Source: Pseudomonas benzenivorans (GTDB lineage: Bacteria; Pseudomonadota; Gammaproteobacteria; Pseudomonadales; Pseudomonadaceae). Taken from it: DNA of 64,000 nt. Location: NCBI RefSeq assembly GCF_024397895.1, contig NZ_CP073346.1, positions 2,108,001 to 2,172,000 of the forward strand, written 5' to 3'. Below, piece after piece: positions 47,289 through 57,211 of this stretch. Both the position numbers and the translations under genes were made by a program. Under the pieces are notes generated by a model. The model did no database searches. It was given only the letters and a program-made list of their open reading frames with translations, and had not been told where the DNA came from. Position 1 is the stretch's first letter. Each line of letters begins with the position of its first letter.

Positions 47289-48026
47289 TCAGCCGTTGTA
47301 GGCGTCGCAGTAGGCCTGGGCCTCGGCCACGTCCAGGGTGCCTTCGTAGATCGCCCGGCCGGTGATGGCGCCGATGATCCCCGGCGCCTTGGCGGCCAGC
47401 AGCTTGCCGATGTCGCCGAGGTTGTGGATGCCCCCGGAGGCGATCACCGGGATGCGGCTGGCGGCAGCCAGGGCAGCGGTCGCCTCGACGTTGCAGCCCT
47501 GCATCATGCCGTCCTTGGCGATGTCGGTGTAGACGATCGCCGACACGCCATCGGCCTCGAAACGCCTGGCCAGGTCCACCGCCTGCACGGTGCTGACCTC
47601 GGCCCAGCCGTCGGTGGCGACGAAGCCGTCCTTGGCGTCCAGGCCGACTATGACCTTGCCGGGGAAGGCCTTGCACGCCTCGGCGACGAACTCCGGCTGC
47701 TTGACCGCCTTGGTGCCGATGATCACGTAGCTGACGCCGGCCTTGACGTAGTGCTCGATGGTTTCCAGGGAGCGGATGCCGCCGCCGATCTGGATCGGCA
47801 GGGTCGGGTAGCGCCTGGCGATGGCGGTGACCACCTCGCCGTTGACCGGCTGGCCCTCGAAGGCGCCGTTGAGGTCGACCAGGTGCAGGCGACGGCAACC
47901 GCCCTCCACCCACTTGGCGGCCATGCTCACCGGGTCATCGGAAAACACCGTGGAGTCTTCCATGCGGCCCTGGCGCAGACGCACGCAGGCGCCGTCCTTG
48001 AGATCGATAGCGGGGATAATCAGCAT
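47289..48026 (-). CDS. hisA: Phosphoribosylformimino-5-aminoimidazole carboxamide ribotide isomerase HisA
   Basis: Fourth step of histidine synthesis, an Amadori rearrangement. The 245-residue TIM barrel begins [20 protein letters not shown] with the catalytic Asp, and has the second catalytic Asp in [10 protein letters not shown]. Phosphate loops are IGGGIRS and ASGGIHN. The ATG at 48026 starts the homology. A DUF2164 gene separates it from hisH. Confidence 0.97.
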   Translation of the reverse strand: MLIIPAIDLKDGACVRLRQGRMEDSTVFSDDPVSMAAKWVEGGCRRLHLVDLNGAFEGQPVNGEVVTAIARRYPTLPIQIGGGIRSLETIEHYVKAGVSYVIIGTKAVKQPEFVAEACKAFPGKVIVGLDAKDGFVATDGWAEVSTVQAVDLARRFEADGVSAIVYTDIAKDGMMQGCNVEATAALAAASRIPVIASGGIHNLGDIGKLLAAKAPGIIGAITGRAIYEGTLDVAEAQAYCDAYNG

Positions 48027-48064
48027 TGGATGAACCTGTTCGAGTCTGTGGAAGTCGGTGCGGG

Positions 48065-48325
48065 TCAGCTCTTCTCGAGCGCCCACAAGTCGCTTTCGAT
48101 GCTCTCGAACCTGTCCTTCAGGTGCGCTTGCACATCGAAAATCGCCTTGTTGTAAAACTGTGGGGCAATGTCGCGGGCGAACAGGTCGAGCAGCTCCTGC
48201 ACCTCGAAACTGCCCAGCTGCAGCTCGAAGCGCTCGTCCAGAAAGCGCTGCAGCAGGCGCAACGCGGCCTGTTCCTGCTCGGCGTCCAGGCGCAACAACG
48301 GCGCCCGATCCTTGCCCCGGCTCAT
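48065..48325 (-). CDS. DUF2164 family protein
   Basis: An 86-residue soluble helical protein matching DUF2164: [35 protein letters not shown] and [14 protein letters not shown]. No function is known. Its ATG directly abuts the hisH stop and it is 38 bp before hisA, so it is embedded in the his operon and translated with it. Confidence 0.88.
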   Translation of the reverse strand: MSRGKDRAPLLRLDAEQEQAALRLLQRFLDERFELQLGSFEVQELLDLFARDIAPQFYNKAIFDVQAHLKDRFESIESDLWALEKS

Positions 48326-48964
48326 CTACCAGCGGCCATCCCAGGCGGCGAAATTCTGCAGCAGCTGCAGGCCGTGGGTGTGGCTCTTCTCCGGATGGAA
48401 CTGCACGGCGAAGCGCGAACCCTCGGCCAGCGCCGCGGCGAAGTCCTTGCCGTAGTGACCGCGACCGACCACCTGCTGGGCCTTGCCCGCCTCGACGTAG
48501 TAGCTGTGCACGAAGTAGAAGCGCGCCTGGTCGGGGATGTCGTGCCACAGCGGATGCCTGACCGACTGGCTCACCTGGTTCCAGCCCATGTGCGGCACCT
48601 TGAGCTGTTCGCCCTCCTCCTCCATGCCCTTGCCGAAGAAGCGCACCTGGCCGGGAAACAGGCCGATGCAGTCGACCCCGTCGTTCTCCTCGCTGCGCTC
48701 GAGCAGCGCCTGCATGCCGACGCAGATGCCGAGGAAGGGGCGGTCCTGACTGACCTCACGGACCAGGCTGTCGAAGCCCAGGCGACGGATCTCGGCCATG
48801 CAGTCGCGAATCGCGCCGACCCCGGGGAATACCACCCGGTCGGCCTCGCGGATCACCTGGGCATCGCTGGTCACCAGCACCCGGCCGGCACCGACGTGCT
48901 CAAGCGCCTTGGCCACCGAGTGCAGGTTGCCCATGCCGTAATCGATAACAGCGACCGTCTGCAT
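48326..48964 (-). CDS. hisH: Imidazole glycerol phosphate synthase glutaminase subunit HisH
   Basis: Class I glutamine amidotransferase supplying ammonia to HisF. The 212-residue protein has the nucleophile Cys in GICVGMQ and the His-Glu pair in [10 protein letters not shown]. Other blocks are [12 protein letters not shown] and FPGVGAI. Its ATG is directly upstream of the hisB stop region with no gap; the stop abuts the DUF2164 start. Confidence 0.97.
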   Translation of the reverse strand: MQTVAVIDYGMGNLHSVAKALEHVGAGRVLVTSDAQVIREADRVVFPGVGAIRDCMAEIRRLGFDSLVREVSQDRPFLGICVGMQALLERSEENDGVDCIGLFPGQVRFFGKGMEEEGEQLKVPHMGWNQVSQSVRHPLWHDIPDQARFYFVHSYYVEAGKAQQVVGRGHYGKDFAAALAEGSRFAVQFHPEKSHTHGLQLLQNFAAWDGRW

Positions 48965-49558
48965 TTACAGGCAACCCTTGGTCGACGGCATCTGCCCGGC
49001 CATGCGCTCGTCCAGGGTCACAGCCATGCGCAGGGCGCGGCCGAAGGCCTTGAACACGGTCTCGATCTGATGGTGGGTGTTGGTGCCCCGCAGGTTGTCG
49101 ATGTGCAGGGATACCAGGGCATGGTTGACGAAGCCCTGGAAGAATTCCTGGAACAGGTCGACATCGAAACCGCCGACCACCGCGCGGGTGAAGGGCACAT
49201 GCATCTGCAGGCCGGGACGACCGGAGAAGTCGATCACCACGCGCGACAGCGCCTCGTCCAGCGGTACATAGGAATGGCCGTAGCGGGTCATGCCCTTCTT
49301 GTCGCCGATGGCCTTGGTGAAGGCCTGGCCGAGGGTGATGCCGACGTCCTCGACGGTATGGTGGTCGTCGATGTGCAGATCGCCCTTGCACTCGATATCC
49401 AGGTCGATCAACCCATGGCGGGCGATCTGGTCGAGCATGTGCTCGAGAAAGGGCACGCCGATGTCAAAGCGCGCCTTGCCAGTGCCGTCCAGGTTGATCG
49501 AGACCTTGATCTGGGTCTCCAGGGTGTTGCGCTCGACGAATGCCGTACGTTCGGCCAT
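48965..49558 (-). CDS. hisB: Imidazoleglycerol-phosphate dehydratase HisB
   Basis: Mn-dependent dehydratase of histidine synthesis; monofunctional here, as usual outside enterobacteria. The 197-residue protein has the metal motifs DDHHTVED and the second THHQIE motif, plus [13 protein letters not shown]. The ATG at 49558 ([12 protein letters not shown]) is chosen because homology begins there. First gene of the minus-strand his cluster. Confidence 0.97.
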   Translation of the reverse strand: MAERTAFVERNTLETQIKVSINLDGTGKARFDIGVPFLEHMLDQIARHGLIDLDIECKGDLHIDDHHTVEDVGITLGQAFTKAIGDKKGMTRYGHSYVPLDEALSRVVIDFSGRPGLQMHVPFTRAVVGGFDVDLFQEFFQGFVNHALVSLHIDNLRGTNTHHQIETVFKAFGRALRMAVTLDERMAGQMPSTKGCL

Positions 49559-49641
49559 CACCTGCTCCACAAAATCAGTGTGCGAAAGGGGCGACATTAT
49601 AGGCCGATATGGGCGCATCCTTGAAGCAAGCCGACCATATG

Positions 49642-49680
49642 CAAAAAATCCCGCCGGCACACCGGGTGCCGACGGGATTC
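49642..49680 (-). terminator. Rho-independent terminator of the OFA-family transporter gene
   Basis: On the minus strand AATCCCGTCGGCAC pairs with GTGCCGGCGGGATT and is followed by TTTTTTGC. It insulates the his operon from the upstream transporter gene. Confidence 0.9.
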
Positions 49681-49696
49681 GAGGGCAGTGCGCGAC

Positions 49697-51358
49697 CTAC
49701 TGGAACAGGGTCACGGTCTTCTGCAGGGTGATCCAGATCCCCCAGCTCAGCGGAATGCCCACTACCAACCAGGCGGTGACCGCCAGCGGCTTGGACGCCG
49801 GATCGGCCGACCATTCCAGCACCGCCGCTTCACCCTTGCTGCCGTCATGGCTGAGCGCACGCTCGGCGGCCAACTCGGCGTCGGTCATGAAGTACTTGTC
49901 GGCGACCGGGCGCACCAGCAGGTTGCAGATGAAGCCCAGCACCAGCAGGCCGGCGAGGATGTACAGGGTGATGTCGTAGGCGGCCGCACGCTCCACGCCG
50001 ATGCTCAGCTGATACTCACGCAGGTAGTTGACCAGCACCGGACCGACCACGCCGGCTGCCGCCCAGGCGGTCAGCAGGCGGCCATGGATGGCCCCGACCA
50101 TCTGGGTCCCGAACAGGTCGGCGAGGTAGGCCGGCACCGTGGCAAAACCGCCACCGTACATCGACAGGATGATGCCGAACGCCAGCACGAACAGCGCCAG
50201 ACTGCCCAGGTGCCCGAGTAGCGGTACCGAGGCATAGAGGGCGAAGCCCAGACCGAAGAACAGGAAGTAGGTGACCTTGCGTCCGAGGAAGTCCGAGCAG
50301 GACGCCCAGAAGAAGCGCCCGCCGATGTTGAACAGGCTGAGCAGGCCGGTGAAGCCGGCGGCAATCGCCGCGATCTGCCCCAGCTGCGCGGTGCTCAGCT
50401 CACTGTAGGACAGGCCGTTGCCCAGCAGCTGACCGGCGAAGACCTCCTGCAACAGCGGCGACGCCATGCCGATGATGCCGATACCCGCCGATACGTTGAG
50501 GCACAGCACGGCCCAGACCAGGCGGAACTGCGGGGTCTTCCAGGCGACGCTGACGTGCACGTGACGATCGGTGATCATCGAGTTGCCCGCCTTGGCCGCC
50601 GGCGCCTTCCAGCCAGCCGGCTTCCAGCCGGTCGGCGGCACCCGGTAGGCCAGAGCGCCACCGACCATGAACACGAAGTAGATCGCCGCCATGACCACGA
50701 AGCTCTGCCACACACCGACGCTGGTGTCGCTGGCGAAGTGATTCATCAGCTCGGCGGCCAGCGGCGCACCGACCATCGCACCACCGCCGAAGCCCATGAT
50801 CGCCATGCCGGTGGCCATGCCGCGCTTGTCCGGGAACCACTTGATCAGGGTCGAGACCGGCGAGATGTAGCCCAGGCCCAGGCCGATGCCACCGATCACC
50901 CCGGAGCCGAGCCACAACAACCAGATCTGATGGCTATAGATGCCCAGCGCCGAAATCAGCAGGCCGCCGCACCAGCACAGCGCCGAGACCAGGCCGGCCT
51001 TGCGCGGACCGGCGTGCTCCAGCCAGCCGCCCCAGACGGCCGCCGAGCAGCCGAGAAACACGAAGAACAGGGTGTAGACCCAGCCCAGCATGGAGATCTG
51101 CCAGTCGCAGTTACTGGCGAAGATCTGCTGGAAGAAACCCATCTCGGGCGAGCAGGCCATTGGCGCGGTGATGCCGATGGCTTTGGACAACGGCAGCCAG
51201 AACACCGAAAAGCCATAGGCCATGCCGATACACAGGTGAATGGCCAGGGCCGCCGGCGGTACCAGCCAGCGGTTGAAGCCGGGAGAAGCAATAATGCGTT
51301 CCTTGGACAGGAACGCAGGCTGAGCGACGGGTCCGTCCAGTACTAGAGCATCAGTCAT
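49697..51358 (-). CDS. OFA-family MFS transporter (oxalate/formate antiporter type)
   Basis: A 553-residue, 12-helix major facilitator protein of the OFA family. Visible are the family opening WLVPPAALAIHLCIGMAYGFSVFWLPLS in two helices, the helix 4-5 block GLGLGYISPVSTLIKWFPDKRGMATG (split as GYISPVSTLIKWF and DKRGMATG) and FGGGAMVGAPLA. The C-terminal region has an extra soluble segment (EAAVLEWSADP) and a final helix. Substrate is a small carboxylate by family, otherwise unknown. Divergent from the PanZ-like gene. Confidence 0.88.
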   Translation of the reverse strand: MTDALVLDGPVAQPAFLSKERIIASPGFNRWLVPPAALAIHLCIGMAYGFSVFWLPLSKAIGITAPMACSPEMGFFQQIFASNCDWQISMLGWVYTLFFVFLGCSAAVWGGWLEHAGPRKAGLVSALCWCGGLLISALGIYSHQIWLLWLGSGVIGGIGLGLGYISPVSTLIKWFPDKRGMATGMAIMGFGGGAMVGAPLAAELMNHFASDTSVGVWQSFVVMAAIYFVFMVGGALAYRVPPTGWKPAGWKAPAAKAGNSMITDRHVHVSVAWKTPQFRLVWAVLCLNVSAGIGIIGMASPLLQEVFAGQLLGNGLSYSELSTAQLGQIAAIAAGFTGLLSLFNIGGRFFWASCSDFLGRKVTYFLFFGLGFALYASVPLLGHLGSLALFVLAFGIILSMYGGGFATVPAYLADLFGTQMVGAIHGRLLTAWAAAGVVGPVLVNYLREYQLSIGVERAAAYDITLYILAGLLVLGFICNLLVRPVADKYFMTDAELAAERALSHDGSKGEAAVLEWSADPASKPLAVTAWLVVGIPLSWGIWITLQKTVTLFQ

Positions 51359-51510
51359 GGGGGTATTCTCTTGTCAGAACCATGGCTGAAATGCGACGGC
51401 CGGATAGCCGTCGCCAGGACAGCGCCATGGGCCGCAGACATTAGCACCCGCCTTGCCGAAACCAAGCAGGCAAGGCGTCATCAATTAGTCGCATACACAC
51501 AGGTCGGAAC

Positions 51511-51909
51511 ATGCCCGTCATCGTTGAAACCCCGTCCCCGGAAAATCCACAGAACCTCATCGACCTGAACAAGATCTACCGGGACGCGCCGGACTGGCTG
51601 CTGCCCCCCTATGCCGACGGCGCCGCGCTGATCCAGGCGAACCTCGGCACCGGCAGGCTGCTCGCCGGGCGCTTCAACGACCGCCTGCTCGGTGCCGCAC
51701 TGCTCGAGCGCGACAACGACTGCTGGCGCCTGTCCCACCTGTGCGTGCGCGCCATCACCCGCAACCGTGGCGTGGCCCGGCGCCTGCTCGACGAAGCCAG
51801 TCGTCTGGCCCGGGAGGCCGGCAAACCGTTGCACCTGGTCGCCCCGGCCGGGCAGCTGGAGGCCCAGGCACTGGCCGCACGCCACGGCCTGCCCCTGGAC
51901 AGCCACTGA
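51511..51909 (+). CDS. PanZ-like GNAT family protein
   Basis: A 132-residue GNAT-fold protein of the PanZ/PanM type, which in enterobacteria senses acetyl-CoA and regulates aspartate decarboxylase PanD. Visible: IYRDAPDWLLPPYADG, a RLSHLCVRAITRNRGVARRLL strand-helix with the R-x-x-G-x-A pyrophosphate loop (RNRGVA). It is annotated mostly from fold and length; whether it regulates PanD here is not shown by sequence. The FAD oxidoreductase gene follows 12 bp later. Confidence 0.75.
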   Translation: MPVIVETPSPENPQNLIDLNKIYRDAPDWLLPPYADGAALIQANLGTGRLLAGRFNDRLLGAALLERDNDCWRLSHLCVRAITRNRGVARRLLDEASRLAREAGKPLHLVAPAGQLEAQALAARHGLPLDSH

Positions 51910-51921
51910 GCGATTGGCGCC

Positions 51922-53028
51922 TTGGACAGTGTCGACACCCTGATCATCGGCGCCGGGGCCCTCGGCCTGGCCTGTGCCACGCGCCTGGCCCGGCCGAACC
52001 GGAGCACCCTGATAGTCGAGGCGGAAAGACTTGTCGGCAGCCACACGTCCAGCCGCAACTCCGAGGTCATCCATGCCGGCCTCTACTACCCCCCCGGCTC
52101 GCTGAAGGCCGAGCTGTGCCTGGAGGGGCGCGAGCGCCTGTACGCCTGGTGCGCCGAGCACCGGGTCGGGCACCGGCGCCTGGGCAAGCTGCTGGTGGCG
52201 GTCAGCGAGGCCGAGCGCGCCAACCTCGAGGTCCTCGCCACCAACGCCGAAGCCTGCGGCGTGCACGACCTGCAGGCGCTTACCCACGCGCAGCTGCGTC
52301 GGCTGGAGCCCGCCGTGCACGGTGCAGCGGCGCTGCTGTCGCCAAGCACCGGCATCATCGACAGCCACGCCTACCTGCAGTCGCTGCTCGCCGCCGCGCA
52401 GCAGCAGGGCGCACAACTGGTCCTCGACAGCCGGGTGGAGCGCCTCGAGCCCGACGCCGACGGCTGGGTCGCCCGCGGCAGCAGCGCCGGCGAGCCGTTC
52501 CAGCTCAAGGCCCAGTGCGCGGTCAACGCCGGCGGCCTGTTCGCCCAGCAGCTGGCGCAGCACACCGCCGGCCTGCCCGCGAGTCGAATTCCGCGCTTGC
52601 ACCTGTGCCAGGGCCGCTACTTCGGTTACCGCGGTCGCTCGCCGTTCAATCACCTGATCTACCCGATGCCGGAAGCCAACACCGCCGGACTGGGCATCCA
52701 CGCCACCCTGGACCTGGGCGGCCAGCTGCGCTTCGGCCCGGACACCCGCTACCTCGAGCAGATCGACTATGGCGTCGACGAACAGCTGCGCGACGCCTTC
52801 GCCGCCGCGATTCGCCGTTATTTTCCGGACCTCGACAGCACACGCCTGACGCCTGGCTACAGCGGCGTTCGCCCCAAGCTCTCCGGCCCCGGGGAACCAC
52901 CCGCCGACTTCGTCATCCAAGGCCCGGATGCCCATGGCCTGGCCGGCCTGGTCAACCTGTACGGCATCGAGTCACCCGGGCTGACCGCCAGCCTGGCCAT
53001 CGCCGAGCGTGTGGCGCAATCCCTTTGA
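51922..53028 (+). CDS. FAD-dependent oxidoreductase (L-2-hydroxyglutarate oxidase-like)
   Basis: A 368-residue DAO-superfamily flavoprotein. N-terminal FAD-binding TLIIGAGALGLACATRLA, then SRNSEVIHAGLYYPPGSLKA, the block that marks L-2-hydroxyglutarate dehydrogenase-like enzymes, and C-terminal GYSGVRPKL and NLYGIESPGLTA. Start is TTG at 51922; no ATG fits the N-terminal Rossmann strand. Substrate is likely a 2-hydroxy acid or related compound but is not proved. Confidence 0.83.
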   Translation: MDSVDTLIIGAGALGLACATRLARPNRSTLIVEAERLVGSHTSSRNSEVIHAGLYYPPGSLKAELCLEGRERLYAWCAEHRVGHRRLGKLLVAVSEAERANLEVLATNAEACGVHDLQALTHAQLRRLEPAVHGAAALLSPSTGIIDSHAYLQSLLAAAQQQGAQLVLDSRVERLEPDADGWVARGSSAGEPFQLKAQCAVNAGGLFAQQLAQHTAGLPASRIPRLHLCQGRYFGYRGRSPFNHLIYPMPEANTAGLGIHATLDLGGQLRFGPDTRYLEQIDYGVDEQLRDAFAAAIRRYFPDLDSTRLTPGYSGVRPKLSGPGEPPADFVIQGPDAHGLAGLVNLYGIESPGLTASLAIAERVAQSL

Positions 53029-53089
53029 TCTGCGCGGCGTTATACTTCCGCGTTCAACTTTCCATGCCATTCAAAACAAGGATTCGTCC

Positions 53090-55321
53090 ATGAAAGCGCT
53101 CGGCAAGATCCTGGGTCTGTTTTTCCTCGGACTGCTGCTGATCATCGTGGCTCTGGGCTTCGCCCTGACCCACCTGTTCGACCCCAACGACTACAAGGAC
53201 GAAATTCGTCAGCTGGCCCGCGACAAGGCCAACCTCGAGCTGACCCTCAAGGGCGACATCGGCTGGAGCCTGTTCCCCTGGCTCGGCCTGGAGCTGACCG
53301 ACGCCACCCTGGCCAGCGCCACCACGCCGCAGCAACCCTTCGCCGACCTGCGCCTGCTTGGCCTGTCGGTGCGCGTGCTGCCGCTGCTGCGCAAGGAGGT
53401 GCAGATGAGCGACATCCGCATCGAAGGCCTCAATCTCGACCTGCAGCGCGACAAGAACGGCCGCGGCAACTGGGAAGATGTCGGCCGCCCGGCCGCTGCG
53501 GCCGAGGCCGCGCCCACGGCGACCGGGACCGCCGGCAGCGACGGCGCTCCCGAGGCGCCGGCCGGCCCGGCCGAGCGCGAGCAGCCGATCAAGCTGGACA
53601 TCGACAGCCTGATCGTCAACAACGCCCGCATCGACTACCGCGACGCCCGCAAGGGCCAGCAGTTCAGCGCCGAGAGCATCCAGCTGACCACCGGCGCCAT
53701 CCGCGAAGGCGCCAGCATCCCGGTCAAGCTCAGCGCCTTCTTCGGCACCAGCCAGCCCTTGCTGCGCGCACGCAGCGAGCTGCAGGGCCGGCTGCGTTTC
53801 GATCGCGCGCTCAAGCGCTACCAGCTGGAAGGCGCCCGGCTCTCCGGCGAGGCCTCGGGCGAACCGCTCGACGGCCAGACCCTGACCTATGCGATCCAGG
53901 GCGAACTGCTGGTCGACCTGGCCGCCCAGGTCGCCGAGTGGAACGGCCTGAAGCTCTCGGCCAACCAGCTGCGCGCCCTGGGCGAGCTCAAGGTGCGCGA
54001 CCTGGACAAGACGGCCAAGCTGTCCGGCGGCCTGTCCATCGCCCCGCTCAACCTGCGCGACTTCCTCACCGGCATCGGCCAGCCGCTGCCGCCGATGAGC
54101 GACGCCAAGGCCCTCGGCGAATTCGAGCTGGTCACCCGCCTCAGCGGCACGCCGAACAGCCTGACCCTGGATGAGCTGCAGCTGAAACTCGACGACAGCA
54201 GCTTCAGCGGCCAGCTGGTCATCAGCGACTTTGCCAAGCAGGCGCTGCGCGTACAGCTCAAGGGCGACCGCCTGGACCTCGACCGCTACCTGCCACCACC
54301 GAGCAAGGAGGAGCAGGGCGCCGACGCCGCGCGCCAGGTCGAAGTCAAGGAGGCCGTCGCCCGTGCCGGCAGCAACGGCAGCAGCCCGCTGCCCGACGCG
54401 CCGACCCAGCAAGCCTGGAGCGCCAGCCCGTTGCTGCCGATCGAGCCGCTGCGCAAGCTCGACCTGCAACTGGCGTTGAACCTCGAGCAGCTGACCGTCA
54501 AGAAGCAGGCCATCGGCGCGCTGGAGCTCGCAGCCAAGAGCAAAGCCGGCGTGCTGACGCTGGAGAGCCTGCGCGGCAAGCTCGCCGACGGCAGCTTCGA
54601 CGCCAAGGCGCGCATCGACGTGCGCCCGGCCATTCCGCTGCTCAGCCTGCAGCAAAGGCTCAAGCGCATTCCCCTCGAGCCCTTCCTGAAGAGCGAAGAG
54701 CAACCCTCGCCGATCAAGGGCCTGCTGGACCTGCAGGCCGACCTGAGCACCAGCGGCAACAGTGAGAAGGCCTGGGTCGATGGCCTCAACGGCACTGCCA
54801 ACTTCGCCCTGGCAGACGGCGTGCTGGTTGACGCCAACCTCGAGCATCAGCTGTGCCGCGGCATCGCCACCCTCAACCGCAAGGTCCCGAGCAACCCGCC
54901 AAGCGGCAAGGACACGCCCTTCGAGACCCTGCAGGGCAGCCTGGTCCTGCGCAACGGCGTCGCCAGCAATGACGACCTCAAGGCGCGCATTCCCGGTCTC
55001 AGCGCCAAGGGCGAGGGCGACCTCGACCTGCGCGTGCTCGGCCTCGACTACCGGGTCGGCGTCACCATCGAGGGCGACCGGCGCGCCATGCCCGACCCGG
55101 CCTGCCAGGTCAACGAACGCTATGTCGGCATCGCCTGGCCGCTGCGCTGCCGCGGCCCGCTGGAGCTCGGCGCCAAGGCCTGTCGCCTGGACCAGGACGG
55201 CCTCGGCAAGGTCGCCGCCAAGCTGGCCGGCAACAAGCTCACCGAGAAGCTTGAGGAGAAGCTCGGTGACAAGGTCAGCCCCGAGCTCAAGGACGCGCTC
55301 AAGGGTCTGTTCAAGCAATGA
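53090..55321 (+). CDS. AsmA family protein
   Basis: A 743-residue inner-membrane-anchored periplasmic protein. One N-terminal helix (about 5-25) is followed by the AsmA start [35 protein letters not shown] and the C-terminal AsmA domain with [20 protein letters not shown] in two parts. AsmA-like proteins are thought to bridge the envelope and carry phospholipids to the outer membrane. Start is the ATG at 53090. A low-complexity Ala/Pro linker occurs near 150-175. mutY overlaps its stop by 4 bp. Confidence 0.92.
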   Translation: MKALGKILGLFFLGLLLIIVALGFALTHLFDPNDYKDEIRQLARDKANLELTLKGDIGWSLFPWLGLELTDATLASATTPQQPFADLRLLGLSVRVLPLLRKEVQMSDIRIEGLNLDLQRDKNGRGNWEDVGRPAAAAEAAPTATGTAGSDGAPEAPAGPAEREQPIKLDIDSLIVNNARIDYRDARKGQQFSAESIQLTTGAIREGASIPVKLSAFFGTSQPLLRARSELQGRLRFDRALKRYQLEGARLSGEASGEPLDGQTLTYAIQGELLVDLAAQVAEWNGLKLSANQLRALGELKVRDLDKTAKLSGGLSIAPLNLRDFLTGIGQPLPPMSDAKALGEFELVTRLSGTPNSLTLDELQLKLDDSSFSGQLVISDFAKQALRVQLKGDRLDLDRYLPPPSKEEQGADAARQVEVKEAVARAGSNGSSPLPDAPTQQAWSASPLLPIEPLRKLDLQLALNLEQLTVKKQAIGALELAAKSKAGVLTLESLRGKLADGSFDAKARIDVRPAIPLLSLQQRLKRIPLEPFLKSEEQPSPIKGLLDLQADLSTSGNSEKAWVDGLNGTANFALADGVLVDANLEHQLCRGIATLNRKVPSNPPSGKDTPFETLQGSLVLRNGVASNDDLKARIPGLSAKGEGDLDLRVLGLDYRVGVTIEGDRRAMPDPACQVNERYVGIAWPLRCRGPLELGAKACRLDQDGLGKVAAKLAGNKLTEKLEEKLGDKVSPELKDALKGLFKQ

Positions 55322-56397
55322 GTCCCGAGCAGTTCGCCGCCGCGGTGCTCGACTGGTATGACCGCCACGGCCGCAAGGACCTGCCCTGGCAACAGGGCAT
55401 CACCCCCTACCGGGTGTGGGTCTCGGAAATCATGCTGCAGCAGACCCAGGTCAGCACCGTGCTCGGTTATTTCGACCGTTTCATGGCCGCCCTGCCCAGC
55501 GTGCAGGCATTGGCCGAGGCCGCCGAAGACGAGGTGCTGCACCTGTGGACGGGCCTGGGCTACTACACCCGCGCCCGCAACCTGCAGAAAGCCGCGCGGA
55601 TCGTCATGGCCGAGCACGGCGGCGAGTTCCCCCGCGATGTCGAGGCCCTCACCGCCCTGCCCGGCATCGGACGCTCCACCGCCGGCGCCATCGCCAGCCT
55701 GAGCATGGGCCTGCGCGCGCCGATCCTCGACGGCAACGTCAAGCGGGTGCTCGCCCGCTACGTCGCCCAGCAGGGCTACCCCGGCGAGCCCAAGGTGGCC
55801 AAGCAGCTCTGGCAGGTCGCCGAGCGTCTGACCCCAGAGGCCCGGGTCAATCACTACACCCAGGCGATGATGGACCTCGGCGCCACTCTCTGCACACGCA
55901 GCAAGCCAAGCTGCCTGCTGTGCCCCCTGCGCGGCGGCTGCCAGGCCCACCTGCTCGGCCTGGAGATTCGCTACCCGATGCCCAAGCCGCGCAAGGCCCT
56001 GCCGCAGAAGCGCACCCTGATGCCGCTGCTGACCAATGCGGCCGGCGAGATCCTGCTCTACCGCCGCCCTTCCAGCGGCCTGTGGGGCGGCCTGTGGAGC
56101 CTGCCCGAGCTGGACGATCTCGAGGGCCTCGAAACCCTGGCCGAGCGCCACGCCCTGCGGCTCGGTGCGCGCCAGGAACTGGATCGCCTGACTCACACCT
56201 TCAGCCACTTCCAGCTGACCATAGAGCCCTGGCTGATCCGCGCCGATGGCGCACCCCACGCCGTGGCCGAGGCCGACTGGCTCTGGTATAACCTCGCCAC
56301 CCCGCCACGCCTGGGCCTCGCCGCCCCAGTGAAGAAACTGCTGAAGCGCGCGGCCGACCAACTGAATCCCGCCCCACTTACTGGAGAGCAGCCATGA
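55318..56397 (+). CDS. mutY: A/G-specific adenine DNA glycosylase MutY
   Basis: Removes adenine mispaired with 8-oxoguanine. The 359-residue protein has the catalytic Glu in [14 protein letters not shown], the HhH motif [12 protein letters not shown] with following Asp in [12 protein letters not shown], the iron-sulfur cluster cysteines [17 protein letters not shown] and a C-terminal NUDIX-like domain. Its start overlaps the AsmA stop and its stop overlaps yggX (both ATGA). Confidence 0.97.
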   Translation: MSPEQFAAAVLDWYDRHGRKDLPWQQGITPYRVWVSEIMLQQTQVSTVLGYFDRFMAALPSVQALAEAAEDEVLHLWTGLGYYTRARNLQKAARIVMAEHGGEFPRDVEALTALPGIGRSTAGAIASLSMGLRAPILDGNVKRVLARYVAQQGYPGEPKVAKQLWQVAERLTPEARVNHYTQAMMDLGATLCTRSKPSCLLCPLRGGCQAHLLGLEIRYPMPKPRKALPQKRTLMPLLTNAAGEILLYRRPSSGLWGGLWSLPELDDLEGLETLAERHALRLGARQELDRLTHTFSHFQLTIEPWLIRADGAPHAVAEADWLWYNLATPPRLGLAAPVKKLLKRAADQLNPAPLTGEQP

Positions 56398-56666
56398 CCC
56401 GCACCGTGATGTGCCGCAAGCACAAGAAAGAGCTACCCGGCCTGGATCGCCCGCCCTACCCAGGCGCCAAGGGCGAAGACATCTACAACAACGTCTCCAA
56501 GCAAGCCTGGGACGAGTGGCAGAAGCACCAGACCCTGCTGATCAACGAACGCCGCCTGAACATGATGAACGCCGAGGACCGCAAATTCCTCCAGGCCGAG
56601 ATGGACAAGTTCCTCTCCGGCGAGGAATACGCCCAGGCCGAAGGCTATGTGCCGCCCAGCGAATAG
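56394..56666 (+). CDS. yggX: YggX, probable Fe(2+)-trafficking / oxidative damage protection protein
   Basis: A 90-residue protein protecting iron-sulfur clusters from superoxide. Typical features: [23 protein letters not shown] across the first 23 residues with the conserved Cys7, and ISKQAW-like [27 protein letters not shown]. Coupled to mutY, the standard proteobacterial pair linking DNA and cluster oxidative repair. Confidence 0.96.
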   Translation: MTRTVMCRKHKKELPGLDRPPYPGAKGEDIYNNVSKQAWDEWQKHQTLLINERRLNMMNAEDRKFLQAEMDKFLSGEEYAQAEGYVPPSE

Positions 56667-56716
56667 GCCCCTGAACGTAAACACCCGAAATAGTTAAATA
56701 TTTTTTAATCTCACGC

Positions 56717-56745
56717 TTGACAGGCATAAGCCAAAACCGTCTAAT
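56717..56745 (+). promoter_or_regulatory. Promoter of tRNA-Phe
   Basis: TTGACA (56717-56722), 17-bp spacer, TCTAAT (56740-56745), with an AT-rich tract (TTAAATATTTTTTAATC) upstream like an UP element and a GC-rich discriminator, consistent with stringent control. Confidence 0.75.
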
Positions 56746-56756
56746 AGCGCCCCGTT

Positions 56757-56832
56757 GCCCAGGTAGCTCAGTCGGTAGAGCAGGGGATTGAAAATCCCCG
56801 TGTCGGCGGTTCGATTCCGTCCCTGGGCACCA
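56757..56832 (+). tRNA. tRNA-Phe (GAA)
   Basis: 76 nt with encoded CCA. Acceptor GCCCAGG pairs with CCTGGGC; D-loop AGCTCAGTCGGTAGAGC; anticodon stem GGGGATTGAAAATCCCC with anticodon GAA; T-arm GGCGGTTCGATTCCGTC. A terminator follows at 56878. Confidence 0.97.
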
Positions 56833-56877
56833 CCTTTCGTTTTCAGGTGGTGTCAAAATCACCCGAAAGCCCACAAG

Positions 56878-56902
56878 AAACCCGCCTAGTGCGGGTTTTT
56901 TG
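56878..56902 (+). terminator. Rho-independent terminator of tRNA-Phe
   Basis: AAACCCGC and GCGGGTTT with loop CTAGT, followed by TTTTG. Confidence 0.88.
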
Positions 56903-57211
56903 TTGTCTGTGATTCTCAGGCGTTGCCTTGCAAGTCCAAAGTACTGGGGGTGTATCCGGCGAACCCCCAGTTCGGCCCAGAACGGCGCCCCCAGAACGGA
57001 CGCCGGGCTGGATAGCAGGGTGCTTGCAGCGCTCAAGCCGAAAGAGAGGGCTTACAAGTTTGGAGCCGGAGCCGGAGCCGGGCGGTATATTGAGGTGATG
57101 CTGCGCGACTCAAAGCGAAACGAAATCGCCGAAGGGCAGAAGCTCATGCAAGAGAGCGGACAACTTTTCCGGGAGCACTTTCCGGCACTCGAGTTTAAAA
57201 GCGGCACCTGA
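56900..57211 (+). pseudogene. Possible remnant of a tyrosine integrase arm-binding domain
   Basis: An open frame of 103 codons. Its middle, about residues 37-71 (LDSRVLAALKPKERAYKF, then GAGAGAGRYIEVMLRDSKR), resembles the DUF4102 N-terminus of phage/island integrases (pattern LTDT-KPK-KPYKL-DGGGLYLEV-GSK). The remaining part does not match an integrase and the frame ends at 57211. Three GGAGCC repeats have expanded the glycine loop. Position and orientation just after a tRNA gene fit a decayed integrase, but the similarity is short and by eye; it may be an unrelated small protein. Confidence 0.35.
56943..56971. repeat. 9-bp inverted repeat ACTGGGGGT / ACCCCCAGT
   Basis: Perfect arms with an 11-nt loop in the region after tRNA-Phe. 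No T-run and no recognised family. Confidence 0.5.
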
